Source of the DNA: Streptomyces genisteinicus
GTDB taxonomy: Bacteria > Actinomycetota > Actinomycetes > Streptomycetales > Streptomycetaceae
Direction: 5' to 3'
Length of the DNA stretch: 64,000 bases
Assembly: GCF_014489615.1 (NCBI RefSeq)
Contig: NZ_CP060825.1
Span: forward strand, 2,701,001 to 2,765,000
The notes under the pieces were generated by a model. The model had not been told where the DNA came from. It saw only the letters and a program-made list of their open reading frames with translations, and did no database searches. Numbering within the stretch: the first letter of the stretch is position 1; the number at the start of each line of letters is the position of its first letter. This document shows, in pieces, positions 24,401-32,627 of this stretch. A program made the position numbers and the translations under genes.

Positions 24401-27400
24401 ATGCAGATCCGGCTCACGGTGCTCGCCCCGCGCGGCGGACAGTCCGCGCCCGGACGCGCCTGCGACGTCCTGGTCACCGCGCCCGCGGGGACGGCGCTCG
24501 CCGCCGTGGCCTCCTCGCTCGCGTCCGCCGCCTGCGGCCCCGACGCCTCGGGCGCCGTGGTCCTCTACGCGGGCCGGGAACGCCTCGACCTCCAGCGGCG
24601 CACCCTCGGCGAACCGCCCCTGGTGGACGGCGCCGTGCTCGCCCTCCACTCCCCCGCCGACGACGAGCCGCACGAGGCGGACGTCCCGGCCGAACTGCAC
24701 GTCGTCGCCGGACCCGACGCCGGCGGCGTCCACCTGCTGCACGGCGGCCGGATCAGCGTCGGCCGCTCGGCCGGCGCCGACGTCCCGCTCGACGACCCGG
24801 ACGTCTCGCGCCTGCACTGCGAGGTGACGGTGGCGGAGGACGGCCGGGTCACGGTCGCCGACCTCGGCTCGACCAACGGCACCAGCGTCGACGGCCGGCC
24901 CGTGGGCGAACGCCCGGTGCGGCTTCCCGCCGGGGCGCTGCTCCGGGTCGGCGAGTCCGCGCTGCGGCTGGCCTCCGGCCCCGCCCCCGCAGGACCGGCG
25001 ACCGCGCCGGACGGCGAGGGCCACCTGCGGGTGGCCCTGCCCGGTGCGGCCCCGGACAGTGCCGCGGCGGACGGCTCTGCGGGGCCGGGAGGACCGGACG
25101 GCGCCGGCGGAGTCCCGGCCCGGACGGCCGGCGCAGCCGCCCCGGACGCCGGGCATCCCGGTGACCCTGCCGGGGACGCCGACGAGGGCATCCCCTGGCC
25201 CCCGCCGCCCCACGTCCCGGCGGCCCCGCCCCGGGTCCCCGCCCAGTACGCACCCGCCCCCGGCGCCACCCACGGCCGCCCGATCGACCTGCGGAGCGCC
25301 GCTGCCGGGGACTTGGGAGCTCCGGCCGCCGGGCCGGACACACCCCCCGGCGGTCCTCCGGCGGAGGCCGCCCCCCGGCGGCGGGGCATAGGCGCCTGGG
25401 CACGCCGGCTCGCCGGCAACCGGGACTCCGGCACCCCCGAGGCCCCGTCGGCACCCGCGTCCGGCGCCGCGGACGGCGGCGCCGGGGGCGAGAGCTGGCC
25501 CGACCCGGCCGCCGTGCTGCTGACCGCGCTCGGCCCCGGCCCCCGGCTGTGGGAGCGCGCCCCCGAACACCCCGAGTCGCTGGTGATCCGGCTGGGCACG
25601 GCCGACCGCGCCGACCTGCCGTCCGTCCCCGTCACCGTCGCCCTGCGGGAGGCGGGTTCGCTCGGGCTCGCCGGGCCGCGGGCGCGGCTGCTGGGTCTGG
25701 CCCGTTCCGCCGTGGCACAGCTGGCCGCGCTGCACGCGCCGTCCGGCCTGGAGATCGTGCTGATCAGTACGGACCGGGCCCACGGCCCCGACACGCGCCG
25801 GGGGGACTGGGGATGGCTGGGCTGGCTGCCCCATGTGCGTCCCGGGCACGGCCAGGACTGCCGGCTCCTGCTCGCCTACGACCGCGACCAGGCCACCGCG
25901 CGCACGGCCGAGCTGACCAGGCGCCTCGACGACGGGCCGCTCGGCCCCGGCTGGCCCAGCGCGGACCGCGAGGCGGTGGCGGAGGCCGCCGCCCGCCACA
26001 GCGGGCCGCGCACGGTCCTCGTCGTCGACGGCGACCCCGGTTCGGCGGCGCTGCGCGAGACGGCCGCCCGTCTCGCGGGCGCCGGGCCGGCGGCCGGCAT
26101 CCATGTGATCTGCCTCGCCGAGACGCCCTCGGCCTCACCGGTGTCCCCCGTCGCCGCCACCTACGAGGCCGCCTGCGCCGCGTCGCTGCCGTTCCGGGAG
26201 TGCGGGGCCGTCGCGCTGCTCAGCGGGGACGTGGCGACCGCCCTGCGGGTGCTGCGGGTCGCCGGGGGCCGGGCCGCCGGGCACGGCACGGTCGGCACGG
26301 TGGACGCGGTCTCCGCCGCGTGGGCCGAGCGGTTCGGCCGCGCCCTGGCCCCCCTGCGCACCGAAGGGTCCCCGACCGCCCCCGGCCGGGCCGTCGCCCT
26401 GCCGGCCACCGCCCGGCTGCTGGACGAACTGGGACTCGCGAGGGCCACTCCGGCCTCGCTGATGGCGCGCTGGGCGTCGGCGGACGACGGCACGGCCGTC
26501 AACGCGGTCCTCGGCGCCGGGCCGCACGGCCCGCTCTCCGTCGACCTCACGGCCGAAGGCCCGCACCTGCTGATCGAGGGCCCCGCGGGCAGCGGCCGGA
26601 CCGAGCTGCTGCGGGCGCTCGCGGCCTCCCTCGCGTCGGCGGGCCGCCCCGACCGGCTGGGGCTGCTGCTGGTGGACGGCGCGGGCGGCGAACGCGGGGA
26701 GGGCCTGGCGGCCTGTACGGAACTGCCGCACGTCACCGAGCACCTGGTGGCGAGCGACCCGGTGCGCATGAGGGTTTTCGCCCAGGCGCTCGGCGGCGAG
26801 CTGAAGCGCCGCGCCGAACTGCTCGACGGCACCGACTTCGCCGCCTGGCACGCGCGCCGGGAGGTGTCGGACCGCATGGTCGGGCAGCGGACCGCCCCCG
26901 ACGCCGCCGACCAGCGGGGCGATCTGCACTCCCCGCCGTCCGGGACGCTCCGGCTGCGCCCCGGCGGGCGCACCCGGCGGCAGGGGCCCGACCCGCTGCC
27001 GCGGCTGGTGGTGCTGGTGGACGACTACGACGCGCTGGTCGCACCCGCGCTCGGCAGCCCGGGACGGCCGGCGGCCGGCTCGGTCGTACGGGCGCTGGAG
27101 GCGATCGCCCGGGACGGCGGGCGGCTCGGGGTGCACCTGATCGCCTCCTCGTCGCGCCCGGACCGGACCGCCGACACCCGGCTCGCCGAGGGCGCCAGGC
27201 TGCGGGTGGTGCTCCAGGCGCCGCCGGTCTCCCCGGGGCCGGACGATCCGGCACCGGGCCGGGGCCGGCTCGGGCATCCGGACGGGCGGGTGACCGCCTT
27301 CCAGACCGGCCGGGTCTCGGGGCGGATCCCCCGTACGGCGACCCTGCGCCCGACCGTGGTCCCGCTGGAGTGGGAGCGGATGGGCGATCCGCCGACCCGC

Positions 27401-27523
27401 CGCCCGGTCCGCGAACTCGGCAACGGCCCCACGGACCTCGCACTGCTCGCGAGCGCACTCCAGCGTGCCGCGCAGTCGGTCGACGCGGGCCCGCTGCCGC
27501 CGCTGATCCCGGCCCAGACCTGA
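24401..27523 (+). CDS. FHA-domain protein with FtsK/EssC-like P-loop ATPase domain
   Basis: A 1040-residue protein starting MQIRLTVLAPRGG. Residues 1-85 look like a beta-grasp-type domain. An FHA phosphothreonine-binding domain spans about 98-190, with GR at 121-122, SRLHC at 136-140 and STNGT at 157-161, all the phosphopeptide contacts. A Pro/Ala/Gly linker follows to about 370. A P-loop ATPase lies in the last 330 residues: Walker A GPAGSGRTE near 727 and Walker B VVLVDDYDAL near 868. This order recalls EssC/EccC of type VII secretion, but there is only one P-loop visible, no transmembrane helices and no ESX genes nearby. It is divergent from kinase pkaA, so its FHA domain may read PkaA/PkaB products. 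The ribosome site is weak (GAAGG, 12-16 bases upstream). Confidence 0.8.
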   Translation: MQIRLTVLAPRGGQSAPGRACDVLVTAPAGTALAAVASSLASAACGPDASGAVVLYAGRERLDLQRRTLGEPPLVDGAVLALHSPADDEPHEADVPAELHVVAGPDAGGVHLLHGGRISVGRSAGADVPLDDPDVSRLHCEVTVAEDGRVTVADLGSTNGTSVDGRPVGERPVRLPAGALLRVGESALRLASGPAPAGPATAPDGEGHLRVALPGAAPDSAAADGSAGPGGPDGAGGVPARTAGAAAPDAGHPGDPAGDADEGIPWPPPPHVPAAPPRVPAQYAPAPGATHGRPIDLRSAAAGDLGAPAAGPDTPPGGPPAEAAPRRRGIGAWARRLAGNRDSGTPEAPSAPASGAADGGAGGESWPDPAAVLLTALGPGPRLWERAPEHPESLVIRLGTADRADLPSVPVTVALREAGSLGLAGPRARLLGLARSAVAQLAALHAPSGLEIVLISTDRAHGPDTRRGDWGWLGWLPHVRPGHGQDCRLLLAYDRDQATARTAELTRRLDDGPLGPGWPSADREAVAEAAARHSGPRTVLVVDGDPGSAALRETAARLAGAGPAAGIHVICLAETPSASPVSPVAATYEAACAASLPFRECGAVALLSGDVATALRVLRVAGGRAAGHGTVGTVDAVSAAWAERFGRALAPLRTEGSPTAPGRAVALPATARLLDELGLARATPASLMARWASADDGTAVNAVLGAGPHGPLSVDLTAEGPHLLIEGPAGSGRTELLRALAASLASAGRPDRLGLLLVDGAGGERGEGLAACTELPHVTEHLVASDPVRMRVFAQALGGELKRRAELLDGTDFAAWHARREVSDRMVGQRTAPDAADQRGDLHSPPSGTLRLRPGGRTRRQGPDPLPRLVVLVDDYDALVAPALGSPGRPAAGSVVRALEAIARDGGRLGVHLIASSSRPDRTADTRLAEGARLRVVLQAPPVSPGPDDPAPGRGRLGHPDGRVTAFQTGRVSGRIPRTATLRPTVVPLEWERMGDPPTRRPVRELGNGPTDLALLASALQRAAQSVDAGPLPPLIPAQT

Positions 27524-27594
27524 CCGCCGACCCGCTGCCCCGTCACGCTGCTGCCCCGTCACCGCGTCTGCGCGTCACCCTGTCACCGCGCTCC

Positions 27595-27614
27595 CGGACG
27601 GACCGGTCCGTCCG
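27595..27614. terminator. palindrome downstream of the FHA/P-loop gene
   Basis: A perfect 20-bp palindrome centred on ACCGGT, 72 bases past the FHA gene stop in a convergent gap. As RNA it would fold with a very small loop. It may serve as a terminator or a protein site. Confidence 0.5.
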
Positions 27615-27715
27615 CCGGTCGTCCCGGTGCGGATGGCGCCGGTTCCGGTCCCGGAGCCGTCCGGTGCGACGGCGGACGCGGTGACATGACGGGCCGCCGT
27701 GCCGGGACGCCGTGA

Positions 27716-27746
27716 CGGCACCCCGGGGCCGGGCCGCGGGGTGCCG
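27716..27746 (-). terminator. hairpin downstream of the glycosyltransferase-methyltransferase gene
   Basis: A 10-bp stem (27716-27725 with 27737-27746) closes an 11-base GC loop, about 10 bases past the stop of the minus-strand gene. No U-tract. Confidence 0.6.
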
Positions 27747-27755
27747 GGGCCCGGG

Positions 27756-29351
27756 TCAGATCGGCGCACCCACGCGTCCGGCCGCCCGCTCGCCGGGGAC
27801 GTACTGCTCGCCGGGGACGTACTGGCGGTTGAGGACGTCCTGGACGTCGACGTGCTCCCCGGCGACGATCGTCTGCGCCGCGTGCGGGGTGAGCACCGCG
27901 ACGTACTGGTAGCCGAAGAGGGTCGGCCGCACCCGGGTCAGCAGCCGGGAGACCGCGCCGAGGCCGCCGGCGAGGGGGCCGGCCCCGAGCACCGACCAGA
28001 ACGGAGCGCCGGTCGCGGCCAGCCGAAGCTCGTCGAAGCCGGAGGAGCGGATCGTGCGGCGCAGCCCGGCCCGGGTGAAGAAGCGCAGGTGCGTCTCGTC
28101 GAGGATGCCGCGCCGGTCGTAGCCGAAGGCGCCCACCACCACCCGCAGCCGCGCGTACCAGTGGCCGAAGTTCGGCACGGAGAGCAGCAGCCGGCCGCCG
28201 GGTACGAGCACACTGCGCAGGCCGCGGAGCACCTCCTCGGGCCGTGACAGGTGCTCGATGACATCGGCGGCCACCACGTAGTCGTACCCCTCGCCGGCCT
28301 CCGCCGGCACGCCCCGTTCCAGGTCAGCGAGGACGAAGCGGCTGCACCGTGTCCGCACCCCGGGCACCTCGACGTGGTCGAGCCCGGTGACGGTGTGTCC
28401 CAGAGCCTCCAGCCGTGCCGCGAACTCGCCGCCGGAGCAGCCGACGTCGAGCACCCGCCCGGGCGGCATGGTCCGCATGATGCGCAGGACCGCGGCGTGC
28501 GAGGAACCGTCGTCCTCCTTGAAGGCGTACGCGACGGGTGCGGGGATCCACGGGCAGGTGCCGAAGCCCTTGAGTGCCAGCCGGTACTCCAGGACGTCCT
28601 TGACGACATCCTTCGCGTACCGCAGGCCGTCGACGTGGCAGATCTCGTCGCCGTAGTGGGTCGGGACGGGGATCTCCACGATCCGCATGCCCGCGTGGAG
28701 CAGCTGGACGATGATCTGTGTGTCGAAGTCGAAGGCATCGGTGTTGCGGTCGACCGGCAGCCGGCGCAGCGCGGCGACGCTGTAGGCCCGGTAGCCGGAG
28801 TGGAACTCGCTCAGCCGCGAGCCGAGCAGCCCGTTCTCGACACGTGTGAGGACACGGTTGCCCAGCCACTTGTAGAGCGGCATACCGCCCCGCAGCGCGC
28901 CGCCCGGGTCCTTCATCCGGGAGCCGAAGACCGCCTCGCACTCGCCGCGTTCGAGGGGGGCGACCATCTCGGGGAGCAGCTCGGGGGCGTACTGGCCGTC
29001 GGCGTGGAGCAGGACCACGATGTCGAGGCCGCGCTCGGCGGCCAGGGCGTAGCCCGCCTTCTGGTTGCCGCCGTAGCCGAGGTTCTTGGTGTGCCGCATG
29101 ACGACGGTCGGGGGCACGCCCTCCCGCTGCGACCAGCGGCAGGCGGCGGTGAAGGTCCCGTCGCCGCTGGCGTCGTCGAGGACGAGGATCTCCGCGATCC
29201 GGGAGCGGAAGTCCTGCGGGATGCGGTCGAGCGTCTTCTCCAGGGTCGCCTCGGCGTTGTAGGCCACGACGAGGACGCCGATCCGCGGGCCCGTCCCCTG
29301 GGCGGGCAGGGCGGGCCGCCCCCGGGGCGGGCTGTCGGCGTGGCTCTCCAT
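27756..29351 (-). CDS. family 2 glycosyltransferase fused to a SAM-dependent methyltransferase
   Basis: A 531-residue bifunctional protein. Residues 22-245 are a GT2 (GT-A fold) domain resembling dolichol-phosphate mannose synthases: IGVLVVAYNAEATLEKT, LVLDDASGDGT, LLHADGQYAPELL with the metal site, and FGSRMKDPGG. Residues about 290-500 are a class I methyltransferase with VLDVGCSGGEFAARLE (motif I at 300-308), then VVAADVIEHLSRPEEVL and LVPGGRLLLSVPN. It probably moves a sugar from an NDP donor onto a polyprenyl phosphate or glycan and methylates a product. The ATG at 29351 is chosen as the domain start; the frame upstream is low-complexity. The next gene upstream is a membrane glycosyltransferase-like protein, a likely partner. 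Confidence 0.88.
   Translation of the reverse strand: MESHADSPPRGRPALPAQGTGPRIGVLVVAYNAEATLEKTLDRIPQDFRSRIAEILVLDDASGDGTFTAACRWSQREGVPPTVVMRHTKNLGYGGNQKAGYALAAERGLDIVVLLHADGQYAPELLPEMVAPLERGECEAVFGSRMKDPGGALRGGMPLYKWLGNRVLTRVENGLLGSRLSEFHSGYRAYSVAALRRLPVDRNTDAFDFDTQIIVQLLHAGMRIVEIPVPTHYGDEICHVDGLRYAKDVVKDVLEYRLALKGFGTCPWIPAPVAYAFKEDDGSSHAAVLRIMRTMPPGRVLDVGCSGGEFAARLEALGHTVTGLDHVEVPGVRTRCSRFVLADLERGVPAEAGEGYDYVVAADVIEHLSRPEEVLRGLRSVLVPGGRLLLSVPNFGHWYARLRVVVGAFGYDRRGILDETHLRFFTRAGLRRTIRSSGFDELRLAATGAPFWSVLGAGPLAGGLGAVSRLLTRVRPTLFGYQYVAVLTPHAAQTIVAGEHVDVQDVLNRQYVPGEQYVPGERAAGRVGAPI
27789..27824. repeat. 18-bp tandem duplication at the 3' end of the fusion gene
   Basis: CTCGCCGGGGACGTACTG occurs twice in direct succession, adding a second QYVPGE hexapeptide near the C-terminus. 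In frame, so apparently tolerated; looks recent because the copies are identical. Confidence 0.9.
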
Positions 29352-29631
29352 CACAGGCGTTCTCCACTCTCCCTGGTCGGGACGGTGCGATCGGGTCGGT
29401 GCGGCCGGGGTGGTGCGGGGGTGCGGTCGGGTCGGGTCGGTGCTTTGGGGTCGGCTGGCGCGCCGGGGTGGTGCGGTCGGACGGGGCCGGGTCGGTGCGG
29501 TGGCGGACGGGCGTGGTGCCGCGGCGTCCGGCGGTGGTCGCGCCACGGGGCGGTGGCCGCGGCGCGCGGGGTGTCCGTGCGGCGGCCCGCGCCCCGGTGC
29601 GGCAGGCGCCGCGGGGGCGGGACGCGCCGGT

Positions 29632-30897
29632 TCAGGGGACGGGTGACGCGGGGGCGGACTCCCTGGCCGGCGCCGTCGCGGCCCGGGGGACGGCGGCCGG
29701 CGGTCTGCCGTCCGCGTACGGCGGCGCCTCCACGAAGACGCGCCGCAGGCCCGTGACGATCCCGGCGGCGAGCAGCACCCACGCCGCCTCCGCGAGGTGG
29801 AGCGCCCAGTCGTCCCAGCGCACGGCGCTCGCGCCCGCGTAGACGACGGTGGCCGCGGCGCCCGCGACGGCGGAGTACAGCGCGCCCTCCACCGCCCCGA
29901 AGAGGAAGAGCCCCACCACCGGCCAGGCCAGGTACTGGACGGCGGAGGCGGTGGACAGCAGGAGCAGCAGCGTGGTCGACAGCGCCACGGCGTACGCGGG
30001 CGACGCGGGCCTCGCCCAGGCGCACCACGCGCCCGCCGCCGCGCACACGCCGACGAAGAGCAGCGGGAAGTCCCCGTGCAGGCTCTCGGTGAAGCCGTCG
30101 GACGCCCCCGCCCAGTCGGCGAAGCGCACGAGCCCCCAGAGCCGTGCTCTGCCGCCCTCGTAGGCGAGGACGTTCCGCCACAAGCCCTCGGGCACGGCGG
30201 CCGCCGCCGGTCCCCACAGCACCAGCAGGGCGGCGGTCAGCCCGGCGGCGAAGCGGCCGAGGACGGGGCGTCCGCCGCGTGCCGCGGCCACCAGGAGGGC
30301 GGGGACGGCGACCACGGGGATCAGCTTGACGCCGACCGCCACCGCGGCGGCGACGCCGGCCGCGCACGGAGACTTCCGGTCGGCGAGGAGGTACGCCGAC
30401 AGCACGGCGAACATCACGGCGACGGAATCGGTGTTGCCGTGGTGGCCCGAGGTCGCGAGGAGCAGCGGGCTGAGGGCGCAGCCGACCGCGCAGGCGGTGG
30501 CCGTGCGCAGGCTTCTGCGGCGGCGCAGGATCTCCAGCACCAGCAGCGCGGAGACGAGGTCGGCGAGGGTGGCCGGGGCGCGGATCAGACTGCCGAAGGG
30601 GATCCCGAGCTGTCGGAGCCCGTCGAAGCCGAGCAGCATCCAGCCGGTGAGCGGCGGATGGTTGTAGACCGGCTGGTCCGGCATCGGATGCTCGTAGATC
30701 CCGAGCGGCCCCACCCGGGCGATCGCGGCGGCGAAGGCCTCGAAGATCCGTACGTCGGCAGGGCCCCGGGTCACCGCCGCGATCACGGCCTTGGCGACGA
30801 GTGCGGCCAGCGAGACGGCGAGGACGACGGCTCTCGCCCGGCGCACGCCGGACGTCCCCGTGTCCACAGCCGATGCCGTCCCGGTCCGCAGGTCCAT
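29632..30897 (-). CDS. integral membrane glycosyltransferase-like protein (GT87/GT-C type)
   Basis: A 421-residue polytopic membrane protein with about 10 helices, starting MDLRTGTASAVDTG. The first extracytoplasmic loop has DVRIFEAFAAAIARVGPLGIYEHP and YNHPPLTGWMLLG, the D-x-x-x-F ... Y-N-H-P-P-L pattern of polyprenol-phosphate-sugar-dependent GT-C enzymes. A later loop has TSGHHGNTDSVAVMFA, also typical. It would transfer a lipid-linked sugar onto an acceptor outside the membrane. The GT2-methyltransferase gene lies 280 bases downstream on the same strand and could make its lipid-phosphate sugar donor. The stretch between them (29352-29631) is GTCGG-rich low complexity. Acceptor unknown; the C-terminal 40 residues are Pro/Ala rich. 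Confidence 0.75.
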   Translation of the reverse strand: MDLRTGTASAVDTGTSGVRRARAVVLAVSLAALVAKAVIAAVTRGPADVRIFEAFAAAIARVGPLGIYEHPMPDQPVYNHPPLTGWMLLGFDGLRQLGIPFGSLIRAPATLADLVSALLVLEILRRRRSLRTATACAVGCALSPLLLATSGHHGNTDSVAVMFAVLSAYLLADRKSPCAAGVAAAVAVGVKLIPVVAVPALLVAAARGGRPVLGRFAAGLTAALLVLWGPAAAAVPEGLWRNVLAYEGGRARLWGLVRFADWAGASDGFTESLHGDFPLLFVGVCAAAGAWCAWARPASPAYAVALSTTLLLLLSTASAVQYLAWPVVGLFLFGAVEGALYSAVAGAAATVVYAGASAVRWDDWALHLAEAAWVLLAAGIVTGLRRVFVEAPPYADGRPPAAVPRAATAPARESAPASPVP

Positions 30898-31059
30898 GGC
30901 GGCCGAACGTAGCAATGGAGGCCGCCCGCCAGGCGGACCGATCATCACACCGAACGGTCCCGACGGGGACTTCTCCGCGTTTCCCGGTGGAGCCGCGGCA
31001 CGCGAATCACCCGCTTGGCCGAGAGCACACCCGCCCTTCCACGGCCCCGCCCGCCACCG

Positions 31060-31150
31060 GGACGAGCCCGCCCTGCATCCGGTCGCACTCACCCTCGAGC
31101 GCGGCGAGATCGTCGCCCTGGTCGGCGAGACGGCGCCGGCACGCCCCGGC
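31060..31150 (+). pseudogene. possible remnant of an ABC transporter ATPase gene
   Basis: The peptide VALTLERGEIVALVGE is very close to the beta strand leading into the Walker A loop of ABC ATPases (usual text L-x-x-G-E-I-V-A-L-V-G-x-x-G-x-G-K-S-T). Here it runs into ETAPARPGR, and no signature motif or Walker B follows. It is too short to be certain; chance similarity in GC-rich DNA is the alternative. Confidence 0.35.
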
Positions 31151-31492
31151 AGGACGGCCCCGTCCGAACCCGCCCGCCGCGCAAGGACACCCGGCAGGAG
31201 GGGCCCTGGCCCGGCCCGCGCGTGCCCCGGGGCCGGCCCTGGGCGCGGCAGCCGCCGAGGCCGCCGCCGGGGCCACCCGGGCGGCGGCCCAGCCCCTGGG
31301 CGCGGACGCACGGGGCTGGGCCGCCGGGTCGTCCGGGCGCCCTTCCAGGAGCCCCCCGCGCCACCGGGGACCGCTGCGGCGCGATCCGGCCGGCGGCGGG
31401 CGTGCGGCGCGGACGGACGGGCCGGCGAGGGCGGCGGTGGCGGTGGCGGTGGCCGCGTACGAGGAGTTCACCGGCCCACGGGGCGGGCGGCG

Positions 31493-31520
31493 CTGAACCG
31501 GCGGCCGATCCGGGTAGGCT
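31493..31520 (+). promoter_or_regulatory. candidate promoter of the soluble Ser/Thr kinase gene
   Basis: CTGAAC (31493-31498) and TAGGCT (31515-31520) are separated by 16 bases. The TANNNT box lies 30 bases before the ATG, leaving a short leader that contains the GGGGGAGG ribosome site. Confidence 0.4.
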
Positions 31521-31550
31521 CCCCTGCTGCCGTCGGCCGAGGGGGAGGCA

Positions 31551-32495
31551 ATGAGCGGGACACGGGGGCCACAGCCGCTGCGCGAGGGCGACCCGCGCGA
31601 GGTCGCGGGTTACACGCTGCGGGCCAGGATCGGCGAGGGCGGGATGGGCACCGTCTTCCTCACCCGGGAGCGGGAGGGGCGGCGGCCCGTCGCCCTCAAG
31701 CTGATCCGTCGCGAGCACGCGCAGAACGAGCGGTTCCGCCGCCGCTTCGCCCGCGAGGTCCAGGTGGCCCGAACCGTGCAGGGCCCCCATCTGGTACCGG
31801 TCGTCGACCACGACGCGCAGGCCGAACTGCCCTGGCTGGCCACCCGGTACGTACCGGGCGTGCCGCTCGACGAGGCGCTGCGGGACTTCGGCCCGCTGCC
31901 GGCGGCCGCCGCCCTGCGCCTGACCGCCGGCGCCGCCCACGCGCTGGCCGCGGTGCACACGGCGGGGCTGGTCCACCGGGACGTGAAACCGGCCAACGTG
32001 CTGCTGGCCGCCGAGGGACCGTGGCTGATGGACCTCGGGATCGCCCGCGACACCGACGGGACCTCGGCGCTGACCACGGTGGGGCGGATGGTCGGCACCC
32101 CGCGCTACATGTCGCCCGAACACGCCCTGGGCCGCGACCTGACGTCCGCCTCGGACGTCTTCACCCTCGGACTGGTGGCCGCGGAGGCCGTCACGGGACG
32201 CCACCCGTACGGCGAGGGCGGCGGTCTCGTCGTCGCCACCCGCATCGCGGGCACCGAGTACGACCCGCCCGACCTGAGCGCCCTGCCCGCGCCGCTGCGC
32301 GAGCTGGTCGCGGCGGCTCTGGCCCCGCGGCCCACCGACCGCCCCACGGCGGCGGAGGCGGCGGCCGTCTGCGACGCCCTCGCCTCCGAGGCGCCCGGCC
32401 GGGGCTGGCTGCCCCGCCCCCTGGCATCCGCCGTCTCCGCCCTCGCCCGCAGGGCCGACCCCCGGACCTTTCCCTGGCTCCGCCTCCGCCCCTGA
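31551..32495 (+). CDS. soluble Ser/Thr protein kinase with DLG in place of DFG
   Basis: A 314-residue eukaryotic-type kinase with no transmembrane helix, so probably cytoplasmic. GEGGMGTVF and Lys50 (VALK) form the N-lobe, the catalytic loop is HRDVKPAN at 142-149, and the activation segment ends TPRYMSPEH. The metal-binding motif is DLG at 161-163 rather than DFG; the Asp is kept, so activity is still plausible. The C-terminal 55 residues after the kinase fold are basic and Pro rich. The ATG has GGGGGAGG 4 bases upstream. It stands alone between the glycosyltransferase genes and a bidirectional terminator; substrates are unknown. Confidence 0.88.
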   Translation: MSGTRGPQPLREGDPREVAGYTLRARIGEGGMGTVFLTREREGRRPVALKLIRREHAQNERFRRRFAREVQVARTVQGPHLVPVVDHDAQAELPWLATRYVPGVPLDEALRDFGPLPAAAALRLTAGAAHALAAVHTAGLVHRDVKPANVLLAAEGPWLMDLGIARDTDGTSALTTVGRMVGTPRYMSPEHALGRDLTSASDVFTLGLVAAEAVTGRHPYGEGGGLVVATRIAGTEYDPPDLSALPAPLRELVAAALAPRPTDRPTAAEAAAVCDALASEAPGRGWLPRPLASAVSALARRADPRTFPWLRLRP

Positions 32496-32553
32496 CCGCC
32501 CGCCCTCACCGGCGCGAGGGGCGGCAGGCCCGCACCGGCACGCGGAAGCGGAC

Positions 32554-32593
32554 GGAGGGGCGGGGCGGGGACGAATCCCCGCCCCGCCCCTCC
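32554..32593. terminator. bidirectional terminator between kinase and glutamate dehydrogenase genes
   Basis: A perfect 18-bp stem (32554-32571 with 32576-32593) closes a CGAA tetraloop. It lies about 60 bases past the kinase stop and 35 bases past the stop of the convergent dehydrogenase gene. Confidence 0.9.
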
Positions 32594-32627
32594 GGTCATC
32601 CTCCGAGCGGGTCAGCCGGTCAGCCGG

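Larger units (their letters stand above)
30898..31550. other. 653-bp gap with possible gene remnants
   Basis: No intact gene is supported. The plus-strand frame covering 31060-31150 reads HPVALTLERGEIVALVGE, then loses all similarity just before the place where a Walker A would stand. The rest (31150-31490) is Arg/Pro/Gly low complexity. Near 31440-31475 another plus frame reads AVAVAVAAYEEFTGP, possibly part of another decayed gene. The kinase promoter lies at the right end. Confidence 0.5.

Noticed and set aside
24161..26104. Minus-strand ORFs of 400-650 residues opposite the FHA/P-loop gene
   Set aside because: Antisense shadows with Gly/Arg/Pro bias and no domains; the FHA and P-loop motifs are on the plus strand.
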